Origin: Drechmeria coniospora
Taxonomy: Eukaryota > Ascomycota > Sordariomycetes > Hypocreales > Ophiocordycipitaceae
DNA length: 64,000 nucleotides
Direction: 5' to 3'
Assembly: GCF_001625195.1 (NCBI RefSeq)
Contig: NC_054389.1
Location: 3,344,520-3,408,519 of the forward strand
A model generated the notes under the pieces. It was not told the DNA's origin. It worked only from the letters and a program-made list of their open reading frames with translations, and searched no databases. This document shows, piece by piece, positions 1 to 12,200 of the stretch. The translations under genes and the position numbers were made by a program. Position 1 is the stretch's first letter. Each line of letters begins with the position of its first letter.

Positions 1-2859
1 GTTCTGTGCGTTGTACTAATTTAGCACTTTGAATCCGTTTCTGGTGTAGGATTAGGACTTTGCAGTAGGCACCAATAGCCTTATAGGCTGTAAGGTTTAG
101 TAGTGTTTTTAGCCCTTGTAATTCCTGCTTGAGCAATTGGTAGGGGCTTAAATCCCTATTGGTAATTGCAGTATAGTTAACTAGGTTAACTATAGCAGGA
201 AGTATAGTAGACTAGAGGAAAAGTAGGAGGCCGGCCTAGATTATTATTGCGCGTAGTCGGTCCAGAATAACTCGTATAGACCGTTCGGTAAGTCCGTTTT
301 GTTCAGGGGTGTATGGGTAAGATATATCGAATAGTATTCCTTTAGTACCCAACCAGTCCTAAAGTAATATATTTATTTTAGGTCCTCTATTATAAAATAG
401 CCTTTTTGGGTAATGGCTATAGTATGTTTTTAGGCTTTGAAAGAAGTTCTTTATAGCCTGGAGAACTATTAGTCCTTCCTTATTAGGTAAGATATATACC
501 CAACGGAATTAGAATTTTCGATCGATAAGTATTAGTCCAATGGATTTTCGGTCGTAGGATATAGGTTTAATTCTAAATATATCCCCTTCGATAGAATTAA
601 GTATACAGTCTGGATCCTTAATTGGATCTTTTAACTATCGTTTAGTAGATTTTGCCCGTATGTAAGTAAGGTATTGAAAATCGGTAGCCCTAATAGACGA
701 GAAGTTAGGCAGCCTACTAGTAATTTTACTAGTCTTTTTCAAAAGTAGTAGACTAATATATCCTAATCGGATGTACTAGATACCTGCTTATTGCAATAGT
801 CTTTGGTAAGACTGGTTGCTGGATTCCGAACTAGTAGTTGGAATAGCCTGTTCCTTAGTACTAACAGTAGGGACTACCAGTAGGTCTGTTGCCTCTATAG
901 GGATTGGGTCCTCTATAGGGTCTTTGTATAGGGTAGCCTTAGTAAGGTCCCTTAATCTAACCGAACTAGTAGTTAGGCTAGGATCTAGTCCTAGTATAGG
1001 TACTTAACTAGGTACCGACCTAGGTATAGATCTAGGCACCAGACTAGGCACCGATCTAGGTACCGGACTAGGCACCGATTTAAGTACCGGACTAGGCACC
1101 AATCTAGGTACCGGACTAGGCACCGATCTAGGTGCCGTTTAGTCTTCTGCCTCGTTAGCCTAGGGAGGTAGTTGCAAAGGAATTTCTACTATTATTCCAT
1201 AGCTACTATAGTAGCTAAAGTAGGCTAAGTCTAATTTGCTTAGATAGGGTATATCTTAGCCTTTTTGTTATAAGAAGAAGCCGTACCTCTAGAAGTTAAG
1301 TAGACTATATACTTATCGGTTCGAGTTGTATAGGGATTCCTTAATAAGTATTCCCCCTAATCCGTAGTAGCGGATTCCACTAATAATATTAACTTCCATT
1401 TTCGGAATATATAGTGCATCTTATAGTATAAGAGTACTATAGGTTAGTGGATCGGTATTAATTAATACTGTAAATTCTGTATTTCCAATTCTACTAGGGT
1501 AGATTGGACTACCTTTAGTTATAATTAGTTGTGCTTAGGATTTTATAATTGGTTAGAAGGTTATAAACTTGGACCGATTATTTACTAAATAGCAGGTTAA
1601 GCTAGTATTGTAGAGTAGGCCTATATAGTATATATTAGCGTTAGTAACGTTATATAGTATACCGATATTACCTAAGTTAGGTAATATTTCCAATTCTTTT
1701 GTATAGTTAGAATCGGTATCTAATTCCTAGTAGGAATAAGATAAATCTATATAGCTAGCGGCTAGACTGTAGTTACTAACTAGGAAACTAGTAGTATCCT
1801 TTAGTTAGTTAGTCGATTGGTTGGATTTCTTTTTATTAGTTTGGCTCGACTAGTTGGATTTATTAAATTTCCCTTTCTTTTTTTTCTTAGGTACTTAGGA
1901 TACCTTATGGCTAAATATATTCGATCTAGTAGTACTAGAGTTTCGATTTTCTTCCAGAAGGTTAACCATAAGGTATTATAGACCTAGGGTATCTGTTTTA
2001 AGTCCTAAGGCTCGGGAAGACTAAATAGTATTGCGTTATATAGTAACCTATTGTAGGAAAATAGGCTTAACTATTGTAAGGTATCGGTTGGCTTAATCTA
2101 GTGGATCGATTGTTACTCCAGCTAGTTATAGCCTAGTAAGTCAACTGTTAAATTTAGTATTAAATACCTTAAGTATTCCTTTGTACCCCTTAAATGTAAG
2201 GGTATAGTAAGCGTCGTATAGGTTAAAGCGTTTGGATTTGTAACCTTTGGAGTATTGTTTTTTCAATAATAGGAAAACCTTAGTTAGGTTTTTAATCTAT
2301 ACAATAGATACTAAGGTTTCTTCCGTACAGCTATCCCGTAATAGTATAAGTAAATAGGCCTAATTTCTGGTTAAGAAGTTGGATATAATTAAAGGTTTAT
2401 TTAGAAAACTTTCTAGGTCTAGGGCTTAAAGTTAAATTAATAGGGATTGCTCCTATAGCTTGTAATTCTTAGTACCTTTAAGTTTTGCATATTCCGGGAA
2501 TTAATAGACTTTTTTGTTTAACTTATAGCTGGAGTTAGAATCCTCTATCTTTGTAATAGTAGTACTATTACTAAGATTGCTAAGAGTTAACTTAATTATA
2601 TTTAGTCGATCTTATATCTGTAGAATAACAGTATTGAGTTATTGTATAGATTAAGTATGTTATCGTAAAAGTTTATCGATTTGCGTTTACTGTACCAGTA
2701 GACGTTTTTCGATTTCCGATAGGTTAGTTCCCTGACCTTAATTGGTAGGATCCATTTTCTAGTTAGTAACTAGATTCCGATTTTGCCTTACCTACCTAGG
2801 TAGTAGTACTAGCAATAGGTCTTCTACTAATAGTACTAGTAGGAGTTAAAGCTGTAGTT

Positions 2860-3200
2860 AGATGACCAACAGTTACTAGTAGTACTAGTAAGTAACGTAC
2901 TAGTAGTACTAGTAGTTGGGGGAGCCGTTATTTGGTAACTAGGGATTACTAGTAGAACTGGTAGATAACGTACTAGTAGTACTAGTAGTTAGGGGAGCCG
3001 TTTGGTAACCAGGGATTACTAGTAGTACTAGTAGATAACGTACTAGTAGTACTAGTAGTTAGGGGAGCCGTTTAGTAACTAGGGATTACTAGTAGTACTA
3101 GTATGTAACTTAGTAAGTTATAAAGGTCGATCCAAGATTACTAGTAGTACTAGTAGGTAGCTTAGTAAGCTGTAGAGATCGATCTAGGGGGATTAATTGT
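2860..3200 (-). repeat. Leader tandem repeats of Copia C1
   Basis: Imperfect direct repeats built around a short palindromic core (ACTAGTAGTACTAGT) recur every 45-65 bp between the LTR/primer site and gag. Equivalent arrays lie at 8860-9180 (C2) and 14650-14960 (C4), so the repeats belong to the element's untranslated leader and are not a local expansion. Confidence 0.75.
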
Positions 3201-3222
3201 AGTCCTTCCGGGCTTATAACCT

Positions 3223-3827
3223 CTTGCAATTTAGGTACGCAAGAGGAGGGGTAGTAGAAGTATATCGTACGGACTAGGGAATCAATTAAGCTGTTAGTAA
3301 CAGCATAAGGGGAACCAGTTAGTAACTGGATAAGAGTGCAAACTTAGTAGTACTAAATTATATAAATGAATGCAATTATATTTTAAAAAAGAGAAACTAT
3401 TCTAAGGGAATAGCTACTGCCTTATATAGGTATAGAAGTATAGTAAAGACTGTTCCAGCTTATTCTATAAGGTTCTAGCTTATTCTATAAGGTTCCAGCT
3501 TATTCTATAAGTAGGGTAAGTAACATTCCGGCTTATTCCAAGGAGTTCTAGTACATTCTATAAGTAGGGTATAGAATATTCTAGAATATTCTAGAATGTT
3601 CTAGAGCATTCTATACTATACCTAATTAGGTAAGTATCTTTAACAATAGTTTAGAGAAATAGTATATTGTATACTATTAGTTAGCTCTATATACTTACTT
3701 ATACTCTTAGTATAGTATAGTATATCTACTAGCAGTAGTACTTCTAACAGTTGCTACTGGTAGTAGTAATAATAGGATAGTATCCTATTTGGGTAGTCTT
3801 ACTAGTATAAATCCTAGTATTTTAATA
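3223..3827 (-). repeat. 5' LTR of Copia C1 (605 bp)
   Basis: On the minus strand the LTR starts TATTAAAATACTAG (RIPed form of TGTTA...) at 3827 and ends ...AATTGCAAGA at 3223, directly followed by the putative primer-binding site (3205-3222). Both edges match LTR edges in C2 and C4. The middle (about 3430-3620) differs from those LTRs. It holds a 20-bp tandem repeat (3452-3510, three copies) and a GAA/TTC array (3574-3611). A TATATAAG box lies at 3421-3430 (minus strand), about 145 bp downstream of the array in the direction of transcription. Confidence 0.85.
3574..3611. promoter_or_regulatory. Heat-shock-element-like array in the C1 LTR
   Basis: GAA and TTC triplets alternate every 5 bp: GAA 3574, TTC 3579, GAA 3584, TTC 3589, GAA 3594, TTC 3599, GAG (one mismatch) 3604, TTC 3609. 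This is the nGAAnnTTCn arrangement bound by heat-shock factor trimers. It lies in U3, upstream of a TATA-like box at 3421-3430 on the minus strand. The neighbouring 20-bp repeats (3452-3510) keep TTC on a 10-bp phase but have GCT or TAA in place of GAA. The array is directly visible; Hsf1 binding and heat inducibility are inference. Confidence 0.6.
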
Positions 3828-3832
3828 TTATA

Positions 3833-6800
3833 TACTATCCCCTCCTTTAGGTTCTCCTTAACGGACTATTAAGTAATAGGCTATTTGTAATTAGCTTATT
3901 CCCTAGCCTATTAGGCTATTCGGAAGGGGTTTAGTACTTCTTTAGGTTTACCTTTACCTTAATAAGGTTAGCCTTTTTCGGCTTATAAGAACGTTTTATT
4001 ACCCTTATTCCTACTTAGAGCTTAGGACTTATTATCCTATAAAGGTATCTTACTATACTTCTATATATATATATTTCCTTCCCTTATTATACTTATAAGC
4101 TGCTTTTATAGCAGTACTAGTAGGTAGGTATTACTTAGGGCCTTACTTTTATAGGTAGGTCTTCTTAAGGGCCTATCTACTAGGTTAAATTTCCCCGTTC
4201 TATATTTAATAACGAAATTAAAGGCCGTTAGGTCTATATACTAGTATACTTAGTGCCTAATTAACCTTAGCCTATTTATAAAGGTCTATAGGTTATAGTA
4301 ATTTAATAATACCTTTACTAAAACCGTTACCCCCTCTATATATTATTACTAGTATTTAAACGACTTAATAATAGTAAATATTTTATAGTCTAGCGTCCTA
4401 TAGTTCTATTTTATATTTAAGAATTTCCTTAACTAAAATACTACTAAATACTAATACTTTTAGTCGTTTAGTTAGAATAAGATACCTACTATTATAAAAC
4501 TTAATGTATTTATCTTAATTTTAATAGGTCTTATTAGGTTAAAATAGTATAATAGTAGAGCCTTTCTAAATATATCTTTTAACTCTTAGAAGGCTACTAG
4601 TTCCTTTTTATTTAAGTAGACTTTTTTTAGCTTTTTCTTATTCTTACTTCCTTTAAGGAGTATATATAGGGGTACTATAATTTCCAAATAGTTCTTAATA
4701 AATCTTCTATAGAAGTTATAGAACCTAAGAAATACTTAAATATTATAGAATAAGGTAGGCTTTTCCTATTAGGTTATAGCCTATACCTTAGTTAGGTCTA
4801 TTACTATTCTATCTTTAGATAGGATAAATCCTAAGAACTTAACTAATTCTTAGTAAAATCTATACTTATCCGGATTAGTATATAACTCGGCTAACTATAA
4901 CTACCTTAGGATCTCCTTAAGATATTTAGTATATTTCTAGTAGTTTTTTAAGAAAATTAGAATATTATTTAGGTATATAATATAGATTGTATCTATATAT
5001 CCTTAGAGTACTTAATAGATATAGTATTAAAAGGTAGCTAGTATATTAGTTAGCCCGAACGGTACTACTAAGTATTTAAAATACCCGTAGTATATTTTAA
5101 ATACTATTTTCTATTTATTACCCTTCTTAATTTAAATTTAATAGTAAGTATCCTTAATATTAATCTTAAAGAATACTATAGCTCCTTAGTATTAGTCTAT
5201 AATCTTAGATATTAGTAGGAGGGTATATTAATTCTTTACCGAGACTTTATTAAGTTCCTAGTAATCTATATATAATTAGAGTATATTATTCTTTTTTAGT
5301 ATAAATAGAATAAGTAATCCTATAGGTAACTTTAAAGGGCGGATTCTATTAGCTTATAGGTTTTTATTTAGGTATTCTTTAAGCTCCTTTAGCTTTATTT
5401 AAGAGAGTAAGTAGATTAATCTATATAGTAGTAATATATTTAGTTAGAGGTTAATTATATAATCCGTCTATTTATATACTAATAGGATCTTTATACTATT
5501 TATATTTAGGATATTTTTAAACTTTTTTAGTTCGTATAGGATCCCTTAGGGCTATTTTTAATAACTTCCTAATAGCTTAATAGGACTACCTTTTATTCCT
5601 ATTACTATAAAGATCTTTACCTTATTCCTATATTTAACTCGAAACTTCTTAGGTACTAGTAGCTATACCTTTAACTAGTTCTACTAGAACTACTAATACG
5701 CTCCTATAGGGTTTAGGTAAATCCTTAGGTTAGCTAATACTAGTATTCTTAGTATAACCTATATTTAGTTTAGAGTTAGTCCTATATCGACTTTAATATA
5801 ATAGTAGGTAAACTCCCTTTTTCCCCCTTTACTATCTATTATATATATAGGTACTTCCTATATCCTATAACTAGTAACTTAAAGACCCCCTATAGCCTAG
5901 AGGCTACTTCCGTTTATTAAGACTTAGTAAAGTCCGTACTGCCTTACTGTTTGTATATTAATAAGGTCTATATTAGTATAGCTATTTAGTTCTACCTTAA
6001 CCTTTTGGGTAGTTTATCCTAGAATTATTATATTAGCTATAAACTAAGGTTACGCTCTATATTTTGCATTACTAACTAAGGTAAGGGTAGCTACCTTAGT
6101 TATTAGAAGTTTCCCTATTTCTAGGGTTTTAGGTATTCTCTTACTTAGTAGCCTTTCTTTTAATAGTTAAAATAGCGGTTATTCCTACTCTATCTTAGTA
6201 GCAGTAGGCCTTTATTACTATAAGCCCTTTTCGAGCCTAGGGTTATAAATTTTTAGGAGGATTCCCTATTATTATACTAGGGTTAGTATACTTTTATTTC
6301 CCTAGCAACTTTCTATTAATAATTTAGGTTCTCCCCTTTTCTTATATTAGTTCTCCTTTTTAGTTAGTTTTCGGTAGAGTCCTAAAGTTATTAGGCTAGT
6401 TAAACTATTTCTTCCTATATATACCTTTTAATATTTTTATATAGATTAATTTAGCTCTATAACTTTAGTAGTAACTTACTAAAGTAGGAGAAGGCCCGGT
6501 TAGGCTTTAGTACTTTACTAAAGTAGTTTTCGATTAAGTTTAGGTAAATACTAAACTCTATTAGGGATTAGCCTTCTTATTATATTGCTTTTTGTTATTA
6601 TATTATTAAGTAGGCTTAATAGTTAACTAAGTCTCTTAGTAGGATAAGTATTTATTCTTAGAAATAATCCTAATTATTTTTGGCTATAGTTCGTTAGTCT
6701 TTTGGTAGTTCGTTTAGGTACCTTTCCTAGTATACCTAGCCCTAGGCCTATATATAGTTAAGGGCTAATAGGATTTTCCGGTAGTTCTTCTTAAACTTCC

Positions 6801-7475
6801 GCCTTACTCTATTAAAGGTACGGTTTAGGTTATAAAGCTATTCTTACCTTTTTTATAAAGTTATAGGTTGCTTAAGTTGTAGTATATTTTTTACCTTAAC
6901 TTCCTAACTGCTCTTTAAGGAAGTATTTAACTCTCTTTAGGCCTATTTCTCTACCTTCTTTAGTTAATAGCTAGTACTTATTCTTAAGTAAGTATAAATT
7001 TCTTTTTTCTTTTCCTTTAGCCTTTCTAACTCTTATAGCTAAGCTAACTGTTCTTATACTATAGCTAGCGTTTCCGGAATAAAGGGTTCCCTTTAGGTAC
7101 TCCTTAATATTATTTTAAGGGAACTTAGCGTACTTTTTATAGGGGATACTTTTAGTATTATATTTATCTTACCCCTTAGTAGGAGGTATAGTATTTCTTT
7201 TATATTACATATAGTAGGTACTATCTTACTTAGGTAATTATAATAAAAACTTTAGAATTATAATATATAGATCGGTAACAATAGTTAGGTAAGTAAGTAA
7301 GCCTTCTTTTAGAAATCGAGTAGTATTTAAGACTAAAGCTTAGCCCTTCTTAAGTTTTCGGGCTTACGTTCCTTTTATAGCCAGAGCGTACCTTAGGCTA
7401 CCCTACCTTCCTATCTACCCGGGATTTACCCGTACGCCCCTGTCTACCCGGGCTTTACCCATACGCCTAGCCTTA
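3833..7475 (-). mobile_element. Gypsy-A relic (minus strand), heavily RIPed
   Basis: Read on the minus strand, a recognisable Gypsy reverse transcriptase lies near 4930-5110: residues resembling YGYFKYLVVPFGLTN followed by a stretch like YLNNILIF, the decayed PFGLTNAPATF and YLDDIL motifs. The surroundings are very AT-rich with stops in every frame. Its 3' end is cut by Copia C1 at 3828. The right junction with Gypsy-B sequence is near 7475-7482 and shows no clear LTR. A less mutated stretch at 7370-7470 contains two CTACCCGGG-bearing repeats. It belongs to a different Gypsy family from Gypsy-B and Gypsy-E, because the motif reads PFGLTN where the others read PFGLAG. Boundaries are approximate. 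Confidence 0.65.
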
Positions 7476-7479
7476 TACT

Positions 7480-8430
7480 TACTCCTATTAGTTAAAGAAA
7501 TACTTTACTTACTCTTAAGAGTATATTAGTTTACTAAACTAAATATATAAATAGTATTTTATAAGTTATATATAGTACTAAAAAATAAACTACTTATAGT
7601 ATTTTATATATAATTTAGCCTATTTAAATAGTTAGTTTATTCCTTTAGTTTAGCTAAAGTACTAGCTTTATTCTAAAAATATATTAATAAGGTATTATAG
7701 GATAAATTAAGGGAATAAGTTATAGCTTATTTAAATAATATTTTAATTTATACCTTTAGATTAAAGGCTAACTACCTTACTAAGGTTAAGGAAATCCTTA
7801 AGTAGCTTTAGGTAGTTAGTTTATACTTAAACCTTAATAAGTATATATTTATAATAATAAAAGTTAAATACCTTAGGTTTATTATTTAAGTAAGTATTAA
7901 GGTTAGGCCTAACTTAGTAAAAATTATTATAATTTAAGAATAATAACTACTTACTAAGGTAAGGGGGATTTAAAGCTTTTTAGGCTTTATAAACTTTTAC
8001 TATAAATTTATTTTTAATTTTATAAGCCTTATAGAACTACTTATAGCCCTTATAAGGAGGGGTATACTATTTTACTAAGGACTTAAAGAAAATATAGCCT
8101 TTTAATCCTTTAAGTATACCTTTTTATTATACTTAATCTTAGTATAATAGGACCTAAATAGAAAGACTTTTATTAAGATTAATTACTTAAGTAAAGTATT
8201 AGGTAAATACCTTTTATAAATTAATAGTAAGAGGGTCCTATAACTAATAGCCTACTACTTAGCTAAACTTATACTAATAGAAAGGAATTATATAATTTAT
8301 AATAAGGAACTTTTAGTAGTTATTAGCTATCTTAAGGTATAGTTAGTAAACCTATAAGGTATTATAGAATTATTTATTATTCTAATAAACTATAAGAAAC
8401 TTAAATACTTTACTAAACTATAGGAGATAT
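7480..8430 (+). mobile_element. Gypsy-B copy 1, left part (RT region)
   Basis: This stretch matches 31663-32608 of the complete Gypsy-B copy nearly base for base after allowing RIP changes. It covers reverse transcriptase (decayed FTKL.. and PFGL motifs) up to the start of RNase H. It is interrupted at 8430 by the Copia C2 insertion and resumes at 21735. The GATAT at 8426-8430 is repeated at 21735-21739, which is the C2 target-site duplication. The 5' half of this Gypsy-B copy is missing where it meets Gypsy-A. Confidence 0.8.
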
Positions 8431-8803
8431 TCTTACAATTTAGGTATGCAAGAAGAGGGGTAGTAAAAGTATATTACATATTAGTATAGCAGTTATAGTC
8501 TCGACTTAAGTACACTAAGTTATTGCAGATCGTATATACATATATTAGTATAGTAGTTATAGTCTCGACCTAGGAACCTAAGGTTATTAAGGTACTACCT
8601 TTAAGATATAAATAGTCCTATTTCTCCTATACTGTACTTAATAGAATAATTGTATTTATTTATATAATTTAGTACTACTAAGTTTGTACTCTTACCCAGT
8701 TACTAACTAGTACCTATTTTACTATTACTAATAGCCTAATTAATTCCCTAGTCCGTACAATATACTTCTACTACCCCTCTTCTTACGTACCTAAATTGCA
8801 AGA
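8431..8803 (+). repeat. Aberrant 5' LTR of C2: inverted U5 tip joined to the LTR interior
   Basis: The first ~49 bp (8431-8479) are the reverse complement of the LTR's own U5 end; they start TCTTACAATTTAGG, matching the inverse of the 3' LTR terminus at 21686-21734. From about 8480 the sequence continues in normal orientation inside the LTR (ATTAGTATAGCAG..), with two copies of the ~64-bp internal repeat, and ends normally at 8803. The usual U3 start (TATTAAAATACTAG) is absent. The flanking GATAT duplication shows that this odd end was used in integration and is not a later deletion. Confidence 0.72.
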
Positions 8804-8821
8804 GGTTATAAGCCCAGAAGG
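8804..8821 (+). promoter_or_regulatory. Primer-binding site of Copia family (C2 example)
   Basis: Directly inside the LTR lies GGTTATAAGCCCAGAAGG. The same site follows the LTR in C4 (14598-14615) and in C1 (3205-3222, minus). It does not start with TGG, so it does not pair with a tRNA 3' CCA end. Its complement ends GGGCTTATAACC, which looks like a tRNA anticodon arm. This would fit priming by a half-tRNA as in Drosophila copia (initiator Met if one base is a RIP change, or Ile-UAU as written). Confidence 0.5.
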
Positions 8822-9269
8822 ACTACAATTAATCCTCCGGAATTAATCTTTACAACTTACTAAGTTACCTACTAGTACTACTAGTAATAATTAATCGAAT
8901 CCTATAACTTACTAAGTTACCTACTAGTACTACTAGTAACAATTAATTAAATCCTATAACTTACTAAGTCACCTACCAGTACTACTAGTAACGATTAATC
9001 GAATCCTATAACTTACTAAGTTACCTACCAGTACTACTAGTAACGCTTAGTTACTAAACTACGGCTCCCCTAACTACTAGTACTACTAGTACGTCATTTA
9101 CCAGTACTACTAGTAATACTTAGTCTCTAAGCTACAGCTCCCTTCCCTACTAGTACTACTAGTAGGAGACCCAATTGCTAGTATTACTAGCTAGGTAAGT
9201 AAGGTAAGATCAGAATCTAGTTACTAACTAGAAAATAGATCCCACCAACTAAGGTCAGAAGACCAACCT

Positions 9270-12200
9270 ATTAGAAATTAAAAAACACCTACGGGTATAA
9301 TAAACGCAAATTAACAAACTATTATAATAACTTAACTCTATTGTCCTACGGATACAAGAATAACTAAACGTTATTAAGTTAACTCTTAGTACTAGTACTA
9401 CTATTACTAAGATAGAGGATACCTACTCTAGCTATACTCTAAACAAAAAGGCATTTTAATTCCTAAAATATACAAAACTTAAGGGCACTAAGAACTACAA
9501 GTTATAGGAGCAATCCCTATTAATACAGCTCTAAGCCCTTAACCTAAAAGGCTTTCTAGACAAGCCCTCAATTACATCCAGCTTTTTAAGTAGAAATTAA
9601 GCCAATTTACTTATACTTCTACGGAATAGCTATACAAAAGAAATCTCAGAATTAACTATATATATTAAAAATCCAACTAATATTTTTCTACTACTAAAGA
9701 AGTACTACTCCTAAGGTTACAAAGCTTAACGCTCCAACCTATATAAGGCCTACTATAACCTTACATTCAAGGGGTACAAAGGAACACTTAATGCATTCAA
9801 TACTAAATTCAATAGTCAACTTACTAGGCTATAACTAGCCGGAGTAATAATTAATCCATTAGACCAAACTAACTATTACCTTATATCAATTAAACCTATA
9901 CTTCTACAATAGATTACTATACAGGAAAATACCCTTGCATCTTCTCGAGCCCTAGGACTTTAAACGGATATCTTTAACTTATAATATCTTATAGCCAACC
10001 TACTAAAAGAAAATCGAAACCCCAGTACTACTAAATCGAATATATTTAGTCATAAGGTATCCCAAGCGCCTAAGAAAAAGAAGAAGGGAAATAAATCTAC
10101 TAAATCTAGTTAACCTAATTAATCCAATAAATCCAACAAATCGACTAAGTAATTAAAGGATACTACTAATTTCCTAGTTAGTAACTATAGCCTAACCGCC
10201 GGCTGTATAGACTTACCTAATTCCTATTAAGAATCAAATACTAATTCTAACTCTACACAAGAATTAGAAATATTACCTAACTTAGGTAATATTAGTATAC
10301 TATATAGTATTACTAATACCAATATATACTATATAGGCCTACTTTACAATACTAGCTTAACTTACTATTTAGTAAATAATCGGTTTAAGTTTACAACCTT
10401 TAGACTAATTGCAAAATCTTAGGCAAAACTAATTACTACTAAAGGTAGTCCAATCTACCCTAGTAAAATTAGAAACGCTAAATTTACAGTATTAATTAAT
10501 ACCAATCTACTAACCTATAGTACTCTTGTACTACAAGAGGCACTATATATTCCAAAACTAAAAGTCAACATTATTAGTAGGCTATACTACTACAGATTAG
10601 GGGGAACGCTTATTAAGGAATCCCTATACAACTCGAACCAAAAAGTATATAGCCTACTTAACTTCTAAAGGTATAGCTTCTTCCTACAACAAGAAGGTTA
10701 AGATACACTCTATCTAAAAAACTCAAACTCAGCCCACTCCAGCTACTACAGTAGCTACGGAATAGTAATAGAAATTCCCTCGCAGCAACCTTCCTAGGCC
10801 AATAAGGCAGAAGACTAATCGGTACCTAGATCGGTACCCCAGTTGGCACCTAGATCGGTGCCTAGGTCGGTACCTAAATCGGTACCTAGGTCGGTACCTA
10901 GATCGGTACTAAGGTCGGTACCTAGTCCAGTACCTAGACCGGGACCTAAACTAGGACAAGGTCCTAGCCTAACTACTAGTTCGGCTAATTCAAGGGACCT
11001 TACTAAGGCTACCCTATATAAAGACCCTATAGAGGACCCAATCCCTATAGAGGCAACAGACCTACTAGCAGTCCTTACTATTAGTACCGAGGAACAAGCT
11101 ATTCCGACTACTAGTACGGAATCCAGCAACTAGTCTTACTAAAGACTATTGCAACAAGCAGGCATCTAGTATATCCGTCTAGGACACATTAGTCTACTAC
11201 TTCTAAAACAGACTAGTAAAATTACTAGTAGGTTACCTAACTTTTCGTCTATTAAGGTTACCGATTTTCAATACCTTACCTATATACAGGCAAAATCTAC
11301 TAGATAATAGTTAAGGGATCCAATTAAGGATCCAGACTATATACTTAACTTAATCGAAGGGGATATATTTAGGATTAAACCTATATCCTACGATCAAAAG
11401 TCTACTGGACTAATACTTATCGATCGAAAATCCTAGTTCTATTAGGTATATATCCTACCTAATAAGGAAGGACCAACAATTCTCCAGGCTATAAAGAACT
11501 TCTTTTAAAGCCTAAAAACATACTATAGCCGTTTCCCAAAAAGGCTATTTTTTAATAGAGGTCCTAAAATCAATACATTACTATAGGACTAGTTAGGTAC
11601 CAAAGGAATACTATTTAATACGTCTTATCCGTATACCCCTAAACAAAACAGACTTACCGAACAGTCTATATAAGTTATTCTAGACCGACTACAAGCAACT
11701 ATAATCTGGGCTGGCCTCCTACTATTCCTCTAGTCTACTATACTCCCGGCTATAGTTAACCTAGTTAACTATACTACAATTACCAATAGGGATTTAAGCC
11801 CCTACTAATTGCTTAAGCAGGAGTTATAAGGGCTAAAAACACTACTAAACCTTACAGCCTATAAGGCTATTGGTACCTACTGTAAAGTCCTAATCCCTTA
11901 CTAGAAACGGATCCAAAGTACTAAATTAATACAACGCATAGAACCAGTAAGGCTACTAGTAACGCTAGGTTCAAAAACATACCTTATATATATACCTTCC
12001 AGAAGGGCAGTTACAAAAACTACCTTCCTAAAAGTCCTAGAAGGTATTAGCCCTATCTCCCAAGGACTTTAACAACTACTAAGTCCTAGTCTCTAAGGAC
12101 TAGAGTTACAGGGGGAAATTAAGATAGAAGACTATATCTTGCAAAATACCTTTAGTCCCCTAATACCTAGGGAGACAAAGGGGGCCAACGGACCTACTAG

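Larger units (their letters stand above)
1..3827 (-). mobile_element. Copia copy C1 (minus strand, truncated by window start, RIP-degraded)
   Basis: This is the 5' part of a Ty1/Copia retrotransposon on the minus strand: 5' LTR (3223-3827), primer site, leader with repeats, gag, protease and the start of integrase. It runs off the left edge within the region that corresponds to 17640-17710 of the better copy C4. Identity comes from base-by-base similarity to C4 read in reverse complement, for example the VPRS-repeat region at 1005-1132 and the lysine-rich gag tail near 1860-1890. All frames carry many TAG/TAA stops and TA-rich sequence as expected from RIP, so it is not coding now. It was inserted into the Gypsy-A relic that starts right of 3832. 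The other flank is outside the window, so the target duplication (candidate TTATA, 3828-3832) cannot be confirmed. Confidence 0.88.

Noticed and set aside
2860..3200. Regularly spaced repeats in Copia leaders resembling a CRISPR array
   Set aside because: Units are degenerate and spacers are themselves similar. They recur at the same place in three Copia copies of a eukaryotic genome.
8431..8803. Independent solo LTR inserted next to C2
   Set aside because: The inverted tip has no target duplication of its own; the only matching duplication (GATAT) spans the whole C2 element.
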